Source: Vibrio sinus (GTDB lineage: Bacteria; Pseudomonadota; Gammaproteobacteria; Enterobacterales; Vibrionaceae). From it: a stretch of 64,000 nucleotides of DNA. Position 1 is the stretch's first letter; each line of letters starts with the position of its first letter. Both the position numbers and the translations under genes were made by a program. Shown in pieces: positions 54,130 to 63,301 of this stretch. Below the pieces are notes generated by a model. The model had not been told where the DNA came from, did not search any database, and saw only the letters and a program-made list of their open reading frames with translations. The DNA is taken from assembly GCF_023634645.1 (NCBI RefSeq), contig NZ_JAMKMR010000017.1:1-64000 (forward strand). The letters are read 5' to 3'.

Positions 54130-55380
54130 CTAGCTTTCTGCAAATGCTTTTTCAATCTCTTGCGCAATGATCCCTATGCCTTTTTTCATCGTATCTTCCG
54201 GTTGAACATAGTTCATTCGCAAACACTGATGGCCATGTTGCCAGTCATCTTGTTGGCCAAAGAAGAAATATTCTCCGGGTACGATCAACACTCCTCTGGC
54301 TTTTAAGCGCTGATAAAGCTCCATAGTGGTAATGGGCAAGTCCTTAAACCAAAGCCAAAGAAACATCGCACCTTCCGGTTTGTGAATTCTAAAGCGCTCA
54401 TCTGGGATGGCATTTTGTAACCACTCTACTGCCTGCTGAGACTTATTTTTGTAGAAAGGTTTAATGACCTCTCGGCTCATTTTAAGCAAGTCGCCTTTTT
54501 GGATCATATGGTTCGCAATTGCCGGTCCCATGCTGCCTGGGGCTAAGCTAATCACCCCGTTTAGGTTGGTCAGTGCTTTGGTGATCTCTTCATTGGCAAT
54601 GATGATGCCACAGCGTAGTCCTGGTAGGCCAAGTTTAGAAAGGCTTTTACATAGAATGGTGTTTTCATTCCAAAATGGTTTGACGTCTTCGAAAATAATT
54701 CCCGGGAAAGGCACGCCATAGGCATTATCGATAATGAGAGGAATGTTGTTGGCGCGTGCCAGCTTATCCAGCTTCTGAACTTCGAGATCGGTTAACACAT
54801 TGCCCGTCGGGTTGGTCGGGCGGGATGCACAAATAGCGGCAATAGAATCATCGATGGCGATTTTTTCAAAATCGACATGATATTTAAACTGTCGATTTTC
54901 AAGTAGCTCGATTTCTGGGTTATAAGAGACAAAGATATCATCCGCAACGCCTGCATCGGCATAACCGATATATTCTGGCGCGAGGGGCAAAAGAATGCGT
55001 TTGTTCGAGCCGTCAGCTTGCTTACCAGCCAACAGATTGAAAAGGTAGAAAAAGCCACTTTGGCTACCGTTGGTTAAGGTAATGTTTTTTTCACTGATGT
55101 CCCAACCATAGTTTTCTTTCAGTAACGCGGCTAGCGATTTGATAAAGGTATTTTTACCTTGTGGTCCATCATAGTTGGTAATCGAGGCAATTAGGTCGCC
55201 ATTTTGCAACATTTCTTCACTGACTTGGCGAAAATATTCGAGCATTTCAGGTATTGCGGCTGGGTTACCGCCTCCGAGCATGATGGCGCCTGGAGTGCGG
55301 AGTCCATCATTTAAATCATCCATTAGTTGCGTAATACCAGAATATCGATTGAATTTTTCACCAAAGTTAGAAAATTGCAT
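54130..55380 (-). CDS. avtA: Valine-pyruvate aminotransferase AvtA
   Basis: PLP-dependent class I/II aminotransferase of 416 residues (E. coli 417), making valine from 2-oxoisovalerate with alanine. PLP lysine in CKSLSKLGLPGLR; ASRPTNPTGNVL and IIDNAYGVPFPG supply cofactor contacts. Converges on ibpA. Confidence 0.94.
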   Translation of the reverse strand: MQFSNFGEKFNRYSGITQLMDDLNDGLRTPGAIMLGGGNPAAIPEMLEYFRQVSEEMLQNGDLIASITNYDGPQGKNTFIKSLAALLKENYGWDISEKNITLTNGSQSGFFYLFNLLAGKQADGSNKRILLPLAPEYIGYADAGVADDIFVSYNPEIELLENRQFKYHVDFEKIAIDDSIAAICASRPTNPTGNVLTDLEVQKLDKLARANNIPLIIDNAYGVPFPGIIFEDVKPFWNENTILCKSLSKLGLPGLRCGIIIANEEITKALTNLNGVISLAPGSMGPAIANHMIQKGDLLKMSREVIKPFYKNKSQQAVEWLQNAIPDERFRIHKPEGAMFLWLWFKDLPITTMELYQRLKARGVLIVPGEYFFFGQQDDWQHGHQCLRMNYVQPEDTMKKGIGIIAQEIEKAFAES

Positions 55381-55531
55381 TATTTACTTTACCCACTGTT
55401 GTAGTAATTAGAAAACTCTAGGCAACCTGAAGGGGCAGGTGCACGGTACAAATAGCAAAGCCAAAATTTATGAACCATTGAACATACCGCAATGCAATTG
55501 AGCTTCATAGTCATTATTGTTTAATTTCGAT

Positions 55532-55560
55532 AAAAAAACCCAGCTTTGTCAGCTGGGTTT
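55532..55560. terminator. Terminator glyS (bidirectional)
   Basis: Perfect 10-bp stem AAACCCAGCT / AGCTGGGTTT with a TTGTC loop and, on the minus strand, a run of seven T's. It ends the glyQS operon. Confidence 0.85.
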
Positions 55561-55586
55561 GTTTTGGGCAAATTGTGAGCTTGAAG

Positions 55587-57653
55587 CTACTTTTGTAACA
55601 GCGAAATGTCGGCAACTTTGAGGAAAAGGTTGCGCAACTTGTTAAGCAAGGTGAGACGATTAAGTTTTAATGCCTCATCTTCTACCATCACCATGACATT
55701 GTCGAAGAATGCATCGACTGGCTCTCGTAGTGCTGCTAACTGGCTCAAGGCTTGCTGGTAGTTACCCGTTGCAAATGCGGGCTCTAAAGCTTCCGCTAGG
55801 ACTTCAACATTTTCAGCCAGTGTTTTTTCGGCGTCTTCTTGCAGCAATGACAAGTCGATTTCTTCAGCTAGCTCGCCAGAGAATTTGGCCAAAATATTAC
55901 CAACACGTTTGTTCGCGGCCGCAAGCGATTCTGCTTCATCTAAACCTCGGAAGTGAGAGACCGCTTTAACACGTTGATCGAAGTCAGACGGTTTAGTTGG
56001 ATGACGAGCCAGTACCGCTTGGATGATATCAATGCTAAAGCCAGCATCTTGATACCAAGCCCTAAAGCGGCCAAGCATAAACTCAATCACATCTGATTCA
56101 ACGTTAGCATTGGTTAGCTTATCGCCAAACAGTGATTTAGCTTTGCTTATCAGGTCGGTTAAATCCAGTTGGTAGCCGTTTTCTACAATAATGCGCAGTA
56201 CACCGAGCGAGGCGCGGCGCAGAGCAAATGGGTCACTGCCTTTCGGCGCTTGACCTATGCCAAAAATGCCAACGATGGTGTCCAGCTTATCGGCCATGGC
56301 AACAGCAGATGAGATGCCATTGCTTGGTAGCTCGTCACCAGCAAAACGAGGCATGTATTGCTCGTTCAGAGCCAGTGCAACCTGCTCGTCCTCACCGTCG
56401 TGGCGAGCATAATGCATGCCCATAACACCTTGGGTATCGGTGAACTCAAACACCATAGATGTCATCAAATCACACTTTGCTAGCAGCGCAGCGCGCTTTG
56501 ATTTTTCAACATCAGCGCCAATCTTGTCCGCAATATAGCCCGCCAGCTCAGTGATGCGGTCGGTTTTATCTTTAATCGTACCAAGTTGTTTTTGGAAGAT
56601 AGCCGTTTCTAGCTCAGGTAGGCGATCCACTAACGGACGTTTACGGTCAGTATTGAAGAAAAACTCTGCATCGGCTAGACGTGGGCGAACCACTTTTTCG
56701 TTGCCTTCAATGACGTATCTTGGTTCTTTAGATTCGATGTTGGAGACGAAAATAAAGTTAGGCAGTAGGTTTTTATTATCGTCGTAAACTGGGAAGTACT
56801 TTTGATCGCCCTTCATGGTGTAAACCAATGCTTCTGAAGGCACTTTCAAGAACTCTTGCTCAAATTTAGCCGTCAATACCACTGGCCATTCAACCAAAGA
56901 TGTGACTTCTTCAACCAGATCGTCTTCTAGATCCGCGGTGCCACCCACTTGCGTGGCGGCTTTTTGCGCATCAGCCAAGATGATAGCTTTACGCGCTTCA
57001 TAGTCGGCGATGACTTTGCCACGCTCAGCCAGAATGTCTGGGTACTGATCAGCCGACTCAATGGTGAACTCTTGTTCGCCCATAAAGCGGTGGCCGCGAA
57101 TGGTACGGTTCGATTGTACGCCTAGGATTTCGCCTGCGATCAGTTCATCACCCATCAAGATGGTGAGGGTTTTTACTGGGCGGATGAACTGGGTGGTTTT
57201 GTTACCCCAACGCATGGGTTTTGCGATTGGCAGGTTGGCCAAAGCTTTGGCGGCTAGGTCAACGACGATATCTGAAGTCGGCTTACCTTTGACTTCTTGT
57301 TTGAACAGCAACCACTCGCCTTGGTCTGTGGTCAGACGCTCAGCTTGGTCAACGGTAATGCCATTGCCACGTGCCCAGCCTTGCGCGGCCTTGGTGGCAT
57401 TGCCTTCAGCGTCGAACGCAACCGAAATCGCAGGGCCACGTTTTTCTACTGTCTTATCGGCTTGACCTTCTGCTAGAGCCGAGACTTTAAGGGCTAAACG
57501 GCGAGGAGCGGCAAACCACTTCACACCTTGGTGATCAAGCTCCGCGCTTTTTAACTCAGCTTCAAAGTTGGCCGCAAACGCTTCAGCTAAGGTGCGTAGC
57601 TGTGTTGGTGGCAGCTCTTCGGTGCCCAGTTCAATTAAAAAATTCTTTGCCAT
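55587..57653 (-). CDS. glyS: Glycyl-tRNA synthetase beta subunit
   Basis: 688-residue tRNA-binding subunit of the alpha2-beta2 glycyl-tRNA synthetase. Starts KNFLIELGTEELPP, as in E. coli; HD-like and C-terminal anticodon-binding regions are complete. Two bases after glyQ. Confidence 0.97.
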   Translation of the reverse strand: MAKNFLIELGTEELPPTQLRTLAEAFAANFEAELKSAELDHQGVKWFAAPRRLALKVSALAEGQADKTVEKRGPAISVAFDAEGNATKAAQGWARGNGITVDQAERLTTDQGEWLLFKQEVKGKPTSDIVVDLAAKALANLPIAKPMRWGNKTTQFIRPVKTLTILMGDELIAGEILGVQSNRTIRGHRFMGEQEFTIESADQYPDILAERGKVIADYEARKAIILADAQKAATQVGGTADLEDDLVEEVTSLVEWPVVLTAKFEQEFLKVPSEALVYTMKGDQKYFPVYDDNKNLLPNFIFVSNIESKEPRYVIEGNEKVVRPRLADAEFFFNTDRKRPLVDRLPELETAIFQKQLGTIKDKTDRITELAGYIADKIGADVEKSKRAALLAKCDLMTSMVFEFTDTQGVMGMHYARHDGEDEQVALALNEQYMPRFAGDELPSNGISSAVAMADKLDTIVGIFGIGQAPKGSDPFALRRASLGVLRIIVENGYQLDLTDLISKAKSLFGDKLTNANVESDVIEFMLGRFRAWYQDAGFSIDIIQAVLARHPTKPSDFDQRVKAVSHFRGLDEAESLAAANKRVGNILAKFSGELAEEIDLSLLQEDAEKTLAENVEVLAEALEPAFATGNYQQALSQLAALREPVDAFFDNVMVMVEDEALKLNRLTLLNKLRNLFLKVADISLLQK

Positions 57654-57655
57654 GA

Positions 57656-58576
57656 TTACTTCTCCTCATCCTTTTTACACATTGGGAAGCCAAGTGCTTC
57701 TCGTGACGCGTAGTACGCTTGCGCAACCGCTTTGGTTAGGTTACGAATACGCAGGATGTAACGCTGACGCTCGGTAACTGAAATAGCTTTGCGTGCATCA
57801 AGTAGGTTGAAGGCATGGCCTGCTTTTAAAATACGCTCGTATGCAGGAAGCGGAAGTGGCTTTTCAAGCTCAAGTAAGGCTTTGGTCTCTTTTTCGCACT
57901 GATCAAAAAAGCCAAATAGGAAGTCCACATCTGCATGTTCGAAGTTATAGGTGGATTGCTCAACTTCGTTTTGGTGGAAAATATCGCCATAAGTCACTTT
58001 GCTGCCATCTGGGGCAATATTCCAAACCAGATCGTACACAGAATCGACTTCTTGGATGTACATAGCAAGACGCTCGATACCATATGTGATTTCACCCGTT
58101 ACTGGCTTACACTCAAGACCACCGACTTGTTGGAAGTAGGTAAATTGGGTGATTTCCATCCCGTTTAACCACACTTCCCATCCTAGACCCCAAGCGCCTA
58201 ATGTTGGATTTTCCCAGTTGTCTTCAACAAATCGAATATCGTGAACTAATGGGTCGACACCAAGTACTTCCAGTGATCCTAAATACAGCTCTTGAATATT
58301 GTCCGGAGATGGCTTTAACGCCACTTGAAACTGGTAGTAGTGCTGTAGACGGTTTGGGTTCTCACCATAACGTCCATCAGTCGGACGACGAGAGGGTTGA
58401 ACGTAAGCCGTCGACATTGGTTCTGGACCAAGTGCTCGAAGGCAAGTCATAGGGTGAGACGTGCCGGCACCCACTTCCATGTCCAGCGGCTGAACTATGG
58501 TACAGCCATTTTGAGCCCAATAATCCTGCAGCGCGAGGATCATTCCCTGGAAAGTTTTGATATCGTATTTTTGCAT
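57656..58576 (-). CDS. glyQ: Glycyl-tRNA synthetase alpha subunit
   Basis: 306-residue catalytic class II subunit activating glycine. Motifs include TFQGMILALQDYWAQNGC, EVGAGTSHPMT and RRPTDGRYGENPNRLQHYYQ. First gene of glyQS. The 5' region is back to back with mneA. Confidence 0.97.
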   Translation of the reverse strand: MQKYDIKTFQGMILALQDYWAQNGCTIVQPLDMEVGAGTSHPMTCLRALGPEPMSTAYVQPSRRPTDGRYGENPNRLQHYYQFQVALKPSPDNIQELYLGSLEVLGVDPLVHDIRFVEDNWENPTLGAWGLGWEVWLNGMEITQFTYFQQVGGLECKPVTGEITYGIERLAMYIQEVDSVYDLVWNIAPDGSKVTYGDIFHQNEVEQSTYNFEHADVDFLFGFFDQCEKETKALLELEKPLPLPAYERILKAGHAFNLLDARKAISVTERQRYILRIRNLTKAVAQAYYASREALGFPMCKKDEEK

Positions 58577-58738
58577 AGTCAGGTTCGCGCGAAATTGATA
58601 AATAATTCGATAAAAATAGCGGCCCAGTATACCTATATATCGCGTGGCCGAGTAGGGGTAATCATGCTTAATTAATAAACTAACTGGAAAATAGTGCTTC
58701 TGACCTGAGGAAAGGTGGTGTTTTGCTTATTGACTGAC

Positions 58739-58767
58739 TTGCTTTTAGCGATCGGTTTGACTAGAAT
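58739..58767 (+). promoter_or_regulatory. Candidate mneA promoter
   Basis: TTGCTT (58739-58744) and TAGAAT (58762-58767) with 17-bp spacing, ending 6 bp before the riboswitch aptamer begins. Confidence 0.5.
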
Positions 58768-58773
58768 TTGCCC

Positions 58774-58896
58774 GTCTTTGGGGAGTAGCTTAGTTAACTC
58801 ATTTCACTGTGTTAACTTCGTCCGTCAACATAATTGGTGCCCAATCACCATGGCGTTCGAGACTAGAAGCCTTTTTAGTTTAGCAAGACCTTAGAC
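58774..58896 (+). promoter_or_regulatory. yybP-ykoY-type manganese riboswitch
   Basis: The 5' conserved GGGGAGTAGC (58780-58789) and CGTCCGTCAACAT (about 58830) and the 3' strand GCAAGACCTTAGAC (58883-58896) match the yybP-ykoY aptamer pattern. GTCT...GG and CC...AGAC form the closing helix. It lies about 80 bp before a manganese-exporter gene; this aptamer class senses Mn2+ and is known before such genes. Mn2+ binding should raise mneA expression. Confidence 0.8.
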
Positions 58897-58975
58897 AAGC
58901 ATCGTGAACCGAGGCAGGGGCGCGGCGTTTGTCTATGGTTTAAATATAATAAACCCCAGCCTCACTGAGCTTAAT

Positions 58976-59533
58976 GTGAGTGTTCTAGCAACATCTATAA
59001 CCAGTATAGCCTTGGCTGAAATTGGCGATAAAACGCAACTTTTGTCGTTATTGCTGATTAGCCGCTATCGAAAACCGCTAAGTATTATCCTTGGAATTTT
59101 TACGGCGACCCTTCTCAACCACTTTGTTGCGGCATGGTTTGGTGTGGTTCTGGCTGACTTTTTGTCCCCCACGGTATTAAAGTGGCTGGTGGTGCTGAGT
59201 TTTGCGTCCATGGCATTGTGGGTACTCTTCCCAGATAAGCTGGAAGACCAACAATCGTTTTCCAGCCGGGGCCCCTTTTTAGCCAGCTTTATTGCGTTTT
59301 CTATTGCTGAAATTGGTGATAAAACTCAGATAGCGACATCGATTTTAGGCGCACAATATTCTCATGCATTGGGCTGGGTTGTTTTGGGAACAACCATTGG
59401 CATGATGCTGGCGAATGTGCCAGTCATACTCCTTGGACAGCTGTCCGCAGATAAAATCCCTATGTCACTGGTAAGGAAGATAACCGCAGTGGCGTTTGTC
59501 ATCATGGCCATTCTGGCTTGGATGTCGCTATAA
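58976..59533 (+). CDS. mneA: Manganese exporter MneA-like (UPF0016/GDT1 family)
   Basis: 185-residue membrane protein with six predicted helices in two repeats, each carrying the family motif E-x-GDKTQ: AEIGDKTQLLSLLL and AEIGDKTQIATSIL. The GDT1/TMEM165 family exports Mn2+, and a Vibrio cholerae member is an Mn2+ exporter. The GTG at 58976 is chosen because the motif then starts about 15 residues in, as in relatives; a longer frame from 58904 lacks similarity. The upstream riboswitch supports the role. Confidence 0.88.
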   Translation: MSVLATSITSIALAEIGDKTQLLSLLLISRYRKPLSIILGIFTATLLNHFVAAWFGVVLADFLSPTVLKWLVVLSFASMALWVLFPDKLEDQQSFSSRGPFLASFIAFSIAEIGDKTQIATSILGAQYSHALGWVVLGTTIGMMLANVPVILLGQLSADKIPMSLVRKITAVAFVIMAILAWMSL

Positions 59534-59661
59534 CCGGCTGGGTGGCTGCCAGATTTGTAGCATCTTTGCAGCAATTGGCAGCCTGTTTGATCATTGGCAA
59601 ATTTACCCGTCATCAGCCATGCTAATCTGGTGACAGAAGATTGGCGAATGAGGGCGACACC

Positions 59662-59916
59662 ATGCTTACACGTTATACTGGCATGACAGCAAAAAACCAA
59701 AGCTATTTGTTTACTTTTGGTTTTGTTTTAACCGTCTTAGGTATGGGCCTAACAGATCTTTGGCTGCCCATGGTGGTCGGTGCGATTCTTATGTCGGCAC
59801 TGATGGCTGAGTCGTGGATACGTGTTGCTCATATTATTCCAATGCATAAAGAGCTGAGAAATTTAAAACAACAAGTGGATCAGTTAAAACAGCAAAGTCA
59901 CTCACAGGAAGAGTGA
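59662..59916 (+). CDS. Small two-helix membrane protein, unknown
   Basis: 84 residues: two hydrophobic helices (about 13-30 and 36-52) and a charged C-terminal coiled coil (HKELRNLKQQVDQLKQQ). ATG at 59662 behind GAGGG; an in-frame TTG lies 7 codons earlier. Follows mneA by 128 bp. Conserved in the Vibrio neighbourhood as far as I recall, but no function is known to me. Confidence 0.7.
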   Translation: MLTRYTGMTAKNQSYLFTFGFVLTVLGMGLTDLWLPMVVGAILMSALMAESWIRVAHIIPMHKELRNLKQQVDQLKQQSHSQEE

Positions 59917-59932
59917 CGTCGGGCATCTCTGG

Positions 59933-60181
59933 TTATTCTGTGCCTTTTCGAATGAGGTATTGATAAGGCAGCTCATTGGTTTGAGAATCAATCAGCTGAT
60001 GATCCATAAAGCGACAGAAACTCGGTATATCACGAGTGGTCGATGGGTCGTCAGCGTTCACTAACAGCACTTCACCATCTTTCATTTGCCTGATGAGCTT
60101 TCTCACCATCATCACAGGTTCCGGGCAGCGCAAGCCTTCCGCTTCAAGAGTGTGGGTAGCAAGTTCTGAGTTCAGCGCCAT
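59933..60181 (-). CDS. tusA: Sulfurtransferase TusA
   Basis: 82-residue sulfur carrier for tRNA 2-thiouridine synthesis, passing sulfur from IscS to TusBCD. The catalytic cysteine is in the CPxP motif EGLRCPEPVMMVRK; the family fold is short and complete. Convergent with the small membrane-protein gene. Confidence 0.95.
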   Translation of the reverse strand: MALNSELATHTLEAEGLRCPEPVMMVRKLIRQMKDGEVLLVNADDPSTTRDIPSFCRFMDHQLIDSQTNELPYQYLIRKGTE

Positions 60182-60315
60182 AAATGTAATCTGTGTTCAA
60201 TTTTATAAAATATAGAGGATACAGGGAGTAAAAAAATATTCAATCACCTCTTGGCAAAGTGATCTTTTTCCTTTAACGTAATTAACAAGTTAGTAACATT
60301 GAGTCTAAGGCGCAC

Positions 60316-60495
60316 ATGTTGACGGCAAGAGATAGGTTGACGATTTATTCTGTCCTCTGTGTGGTCGCAGCTTGTGCCTTGGTCTTTCGAACAACGGCCA
60401 ACGTTTCGTGGCTGCCAGTCATAGGTTTGAGTGCATCCATTGTAGGGATCTGGCTTGAAAGATTTCGCTGGCGCGAAGAACCTCACGACCATTAG
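60316..60495 (+). CDS. Hypothetical 59-residue membrane protein
   Basis: ATG at 60316 with AAGG six bases upstream, stop at 60495. The product has two hydrophobic segments (YSVLCVVAACALVF and WLPVIGLSASIVGIWL) and a charged C-terminus. A good terminator follows 40 bp downstream. Good start context and hydrophobic pattern make it more likely than the overlapping antisense frame. Small and unrecognised. Confidence 0.5.
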   Translation: MLTARDRLTIYSVLCVVAACALVFRTTANVSWLPVIGLSASIVGIWLERFRWREEPHDH

Positions 60496-60537
60496 AACGA
60501 ACACATTCCGACACTATCCCCATTTTTCTTGGGCTTC

Positions 60538-60560
60538 CCCGCTGAAAGGCGGGATTTTTT
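60538..60560 (+). terminator. Rho-independent terminator
   Basis: Stem CCCGC / GCGGG with a 6-base loop followed by seven T's (plus strand), downstream of the 59-residue gene. Supports transcription of that gene. Confidence 0.75.
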
Positions 60561-60641
60561 TCATCCTTTTGTCATGCAGCCAAGCCTAGTAAGTATGTAA
60601 GCTAAGGCACCAAAGCCTTAGCTATTGGCCTTGAATGGTGC

Positions 60642-61622
60642 TTATAGTTTTATCACCACGCGACCAGTCACCTGTCCATTGGTGATGTCCTCGGCGTATT
60701 TTGCCGCTTCATTGAGGCTTATTTCGGTACATGCCTGCTCAAAATAACTGGCTGGTAGCAGCTCAGATAAGGACTGCCATGCCTGAATACGTTTTTCTGA
60801 GGGGCAAGAAACAGAATCGATACCTTGCAAGCGAACATTTCGCAAAATAAATGGCATGACGGTGGTGGGTAGATCAAAGCCTCCAGCAAGACCGCATGCA
60901 GCAACCGTGCTGTTGTAGTCCATTTGTGCTAGCACTTTGGCCAGCACTTTGCTGCCAACGGTATCGATAGCTCCTGCCCAGATCTGCTTTTCCAGTGGGC
61001 GGCTAGGCTCTTCGAACTCTGTGCGGTCAATAACGCGCGTTGCACCGAGCTCTTTTAGTAGTGGGCCATTTTGTTCGATGCGCCCTGTTACGGCCGCGAC
61101 TTGGTAGCCGAGTTTCGCCAGTAAACAAATCGCGACAGAGCCGACACCACCACTGGCACCCGTCACCAAAATTTCACCTGACTGTGGGGTGATCTCAGAA
61201 TCAAGCAAGGCTTGCACGCATAGCATGGCGGTAAAGCCTGCGGTACCAACCATCATGGCCTTTTTGCTGTCTAACCCTTTAGGTAGTGGTACTAACCAAT
61301 CCGCTTTTAGGCGTGCTTTTTGCGCCATTCCGCCCCAGTGATTTTCTCCCACTCCCCAGCCAGTTAGCACGACTTCATCACCCTGCTTGTAGCGAGCGTC
61401 ATCAGAAGAAAGGACTCGTCCAGCGAGATCGATGCCGGGCACCATAGGGAAGTTACGGATAATTTTGCCTTTTCCGGTAATGGCCAAACCATCTTTGTAA
61501 TTGAGAGAAGAATAATCGACATCAATTAGGACGTCGCCTTCAGGAAGGCGAGACTCATCTAAGGGTTCGATTTGTGCAACGGTTTTTTTCTCGATTTGAT
61601 TAAGAACTAAAGCATTAAACAT
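60642..61622 (-). CDS. acuI: Acrylyl-CoA reductase AcuI/YhdH-like
   Basis: 326-residue NADPH-dependent medium-chain reductase (E. coli YhdH 324). NYKDGLAITGKGKI, GDEVVLTGWGVGENHWGG and the nucleotide loop VTGASGGVGSVAI are characteristic of this quinone-reductase-like clade, which reduces acryloyl-CoA. No zinc ligand set is present. The ATG at 61622 behind GGAG is preferred over a start 33 codons upstream that adds a membrane-like extension. Confidence 0.9.
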   Translation of the reverse strand: MFNALVLNQIEKKTVAQIEPLDESRLPEGDVLIDVDYSSLNYKDGLAITGKGKIIRNFPMVPGIDLAGRVLSSDDARYKQGDEVVLTGWGVGENHWGGMAQKARLKADWLVPLPKGLDSKKAMMVGTAGFTAMLCVQALLDSEITPQSGEILVTGASGGVGSVAICLLAKLGYQVAAVTGRIEQNGPLLKELGATRVIDRTEFEEPSRPLEKQIWAGAIDTVGSKVLAKVLAQMDYNSTVAACGLAGGFDLPTTVMPFILRNVRLQGIDSVSCPSEKRIQAWQSLSELLPASYFEQACTEISLNEAAKYAEDITNGQVTGRVVIKL

Positions 61623-61770
61623 GGCTGGCTCCGAAAGAAAAATGATACGAAAGTATGCGTGTGCTCTGTGAAAGTGCAACCATAGCACTATGGCGAAGAA
61701 GATAATATAGAACAATATCAATCATTGGGATGATGACCAGCCGATGGACTGGTCATCAGGTTGAGCAAGA

Positions 61771-63300
61771 TTAAGACAGAAAAAACTGATAGGAAGGGTT
61801 GTCGGTTTCATCTTTGCACTGGTATCCCAACTCGCGCAAATGGGCTGAAAATCGGGCCAAGTCAGACTCTTGTAACTCAAAACCACACAAGACTCGGCCA
61901 TAGTCGGCACCGTGGTTGCGGTAATTGAATAAACTGATGTTCCAATGAGTACCCAGCGTGCTAAGAAAATTCAGCAATGCGCCAGGGTATTCAGGAAACT
62001 CAAAGCTATACAGTCTTTCTTGCAGTGGTTTGGATGGTCTGCCACCAATCATATAGCGGATGTGCAGTTTGGCCATTTCATCATCGGATAAGTCCACAAC
62101 GGGATACCCGCCATCACGCAAGTCTTGAATGATGCTGTCAAGCTCTTCTTGGCCGTCTTGCAGGCGTACGCCAACAAAAATATTGGCGAGCGACTCATCG
62201 CCAAATCGGTAATTGAACTCAGTGACGGCTCTTCCGCCAATCAAGTTGCAGAACTCAAAAAATGCGCCTTGACGCTCTGGGATGGTGACGGCAAGTAAAC
62301 CTTCTCGTTTCTCACCCAACTCCGAACGCTCAGAAATATAACGTAAGCCATGAAAGTTAGTGTTGGCGCCCGATAAAATCGTGCCAAGCTTCTTGTCACG
62401 CAGCTGGTTAACTTCAGCGTATTTTTTTAAGCCAGCCAGAGCTAACGCACCAGAGGGCTCAGCAATCGCGCGAGTGTCTTCAAAAATATCTTTTACCGCT
62501 GAGCAAATTTCATCGCTGCTAACGCTAACGTGCCCGTCGATATACTCTTGGCACAGACGAAACGTCTCATGGCCAATTTGTTTGACTGCAACGCCATCGG
62601 CAAACATGCTGATTTGATCGAGCACGACGGGTTCACCAGCATCTAAAGCCGCTTTTAGACAAGAAGAGTCTTCCGGCTCCACCGCGATGACCTTGACGTC
62701 CGGCATCAGTTGCTTAACCAGTACCGCAACACCAGCGGCTAAGCCGCCACCACCAACAGGAACAAAGATGCAGTCCAAATGGCCATTTTGCTGCAGCATT
62801 TCCATGCCAATGGTGCCTTGTCCAGCGATGACCAAGGGGTGATCAAAGGGAGGCACAAAGGTGTAGCCATGTTGCGCGGCTAAGCGCTGCGCTTCTGCTT
62901 TCGCTTCATCAAAATTATTGCCATGTAAGATAACTTGGCCGCCAAATCCCCTTACAGCATCTACTTTGATATCCGGAGTGGTGTTTGGCATCACTATGGT
63001 GGTTTTGACACCCAATTTAGTACCAGAAAGCGCCATGCCTTGAGCGTGGTTACCCGCTGAGGCCGCTATTACGCCAGCCGATTTTTGCGACTCAGATAAA
63101 TTAGACACCATGTTGTACGCGCCGCGCAGCTTGAATGAATGCACGGGTTGGCGGTCTTCGCGCTTGAGCTGTACTTGGTTGCCGATTCTTTCTGAAAGCC
63201 GAGGCATGTCTTGCAATGGTGTGACCACCGCAACTTCGTATACCGGGGCCCTGAGAATTTGGCGCAGATAATCTGCGCCAGTTTGTTTGGTCAAAGTCAT
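61771..63300 (-). CDS. ilvA: Threonine dehydratase (biosynthetic) IlvA
   Basis: 509-residue PLP enzyme converting threonine to 2-oxobutyrate for isoleucine. The PLP lysine is in SFKLRGAYN, and the glycine loop GGGGLAAG binds PLP phosphate. C-terminal paired ACT-like domains (about 330-509) give isoleucine/valine control. Starts one base after ilvD stops (TAGTATG). Confidence 0.96.
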   Translation of the reverse strand: MTLTKQTGADYLRQILRAPVYEVAVVTPLQDMPRLSERIGNQVQLKREDRQPVHSFKLRGAYNMVSNLSESQKSAGVIAASAGNHAQGMALSGTKLGVKTTIVMPNTTPDIKVDAVRGFGGQVILHGNNFDEAKAEAQRLAAQHGYTFVPPFDHPLVIAGQGTIGMEMLQQNGHLDCIFVPVGGGGLAAGVAVLVKQLMPDVKVIAVEPEDSSCLKAALDAGEPVVLDQISMFADGVAVKQIGHETFRLCQEYIDGHVSVSSDEICSAVKDIFEDTRAIAEPSGALALAGLKKYAEVNQLRDKKLGTILSGANTNFHGLRYISERSELGEKREGLLAVTIPERQGAFFEFCNLIGGRAVTEFNYRFGDESLANIFVGVRLQDGQEELDSIIQDLRDGGYPVVDLSDDEMAKLHIRYMIGGRPSKPLQERLYSFEFPEYPGALLNFLSTLGTHWNISLFNYRNHGADYGRVLCGFELQESDLARFSAHLRELGYQCKDETDNPSYQFFLS

Positions 63301-63301
63301 A

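Noticed and set aside
58904..58975. Upstream GTG start extending mneA by 24 codons
   Set aside because: The extension overlaps the riboswitch-to-gene leader and has no membrane or family character; the GTG at 58976 fits relatives.
60244..60504. Minus-strand frame opposite the 59-residue gene
   Set aside because: No ribosome site and low-complexity composition; the plus-strand frame has better start context and a terminator.
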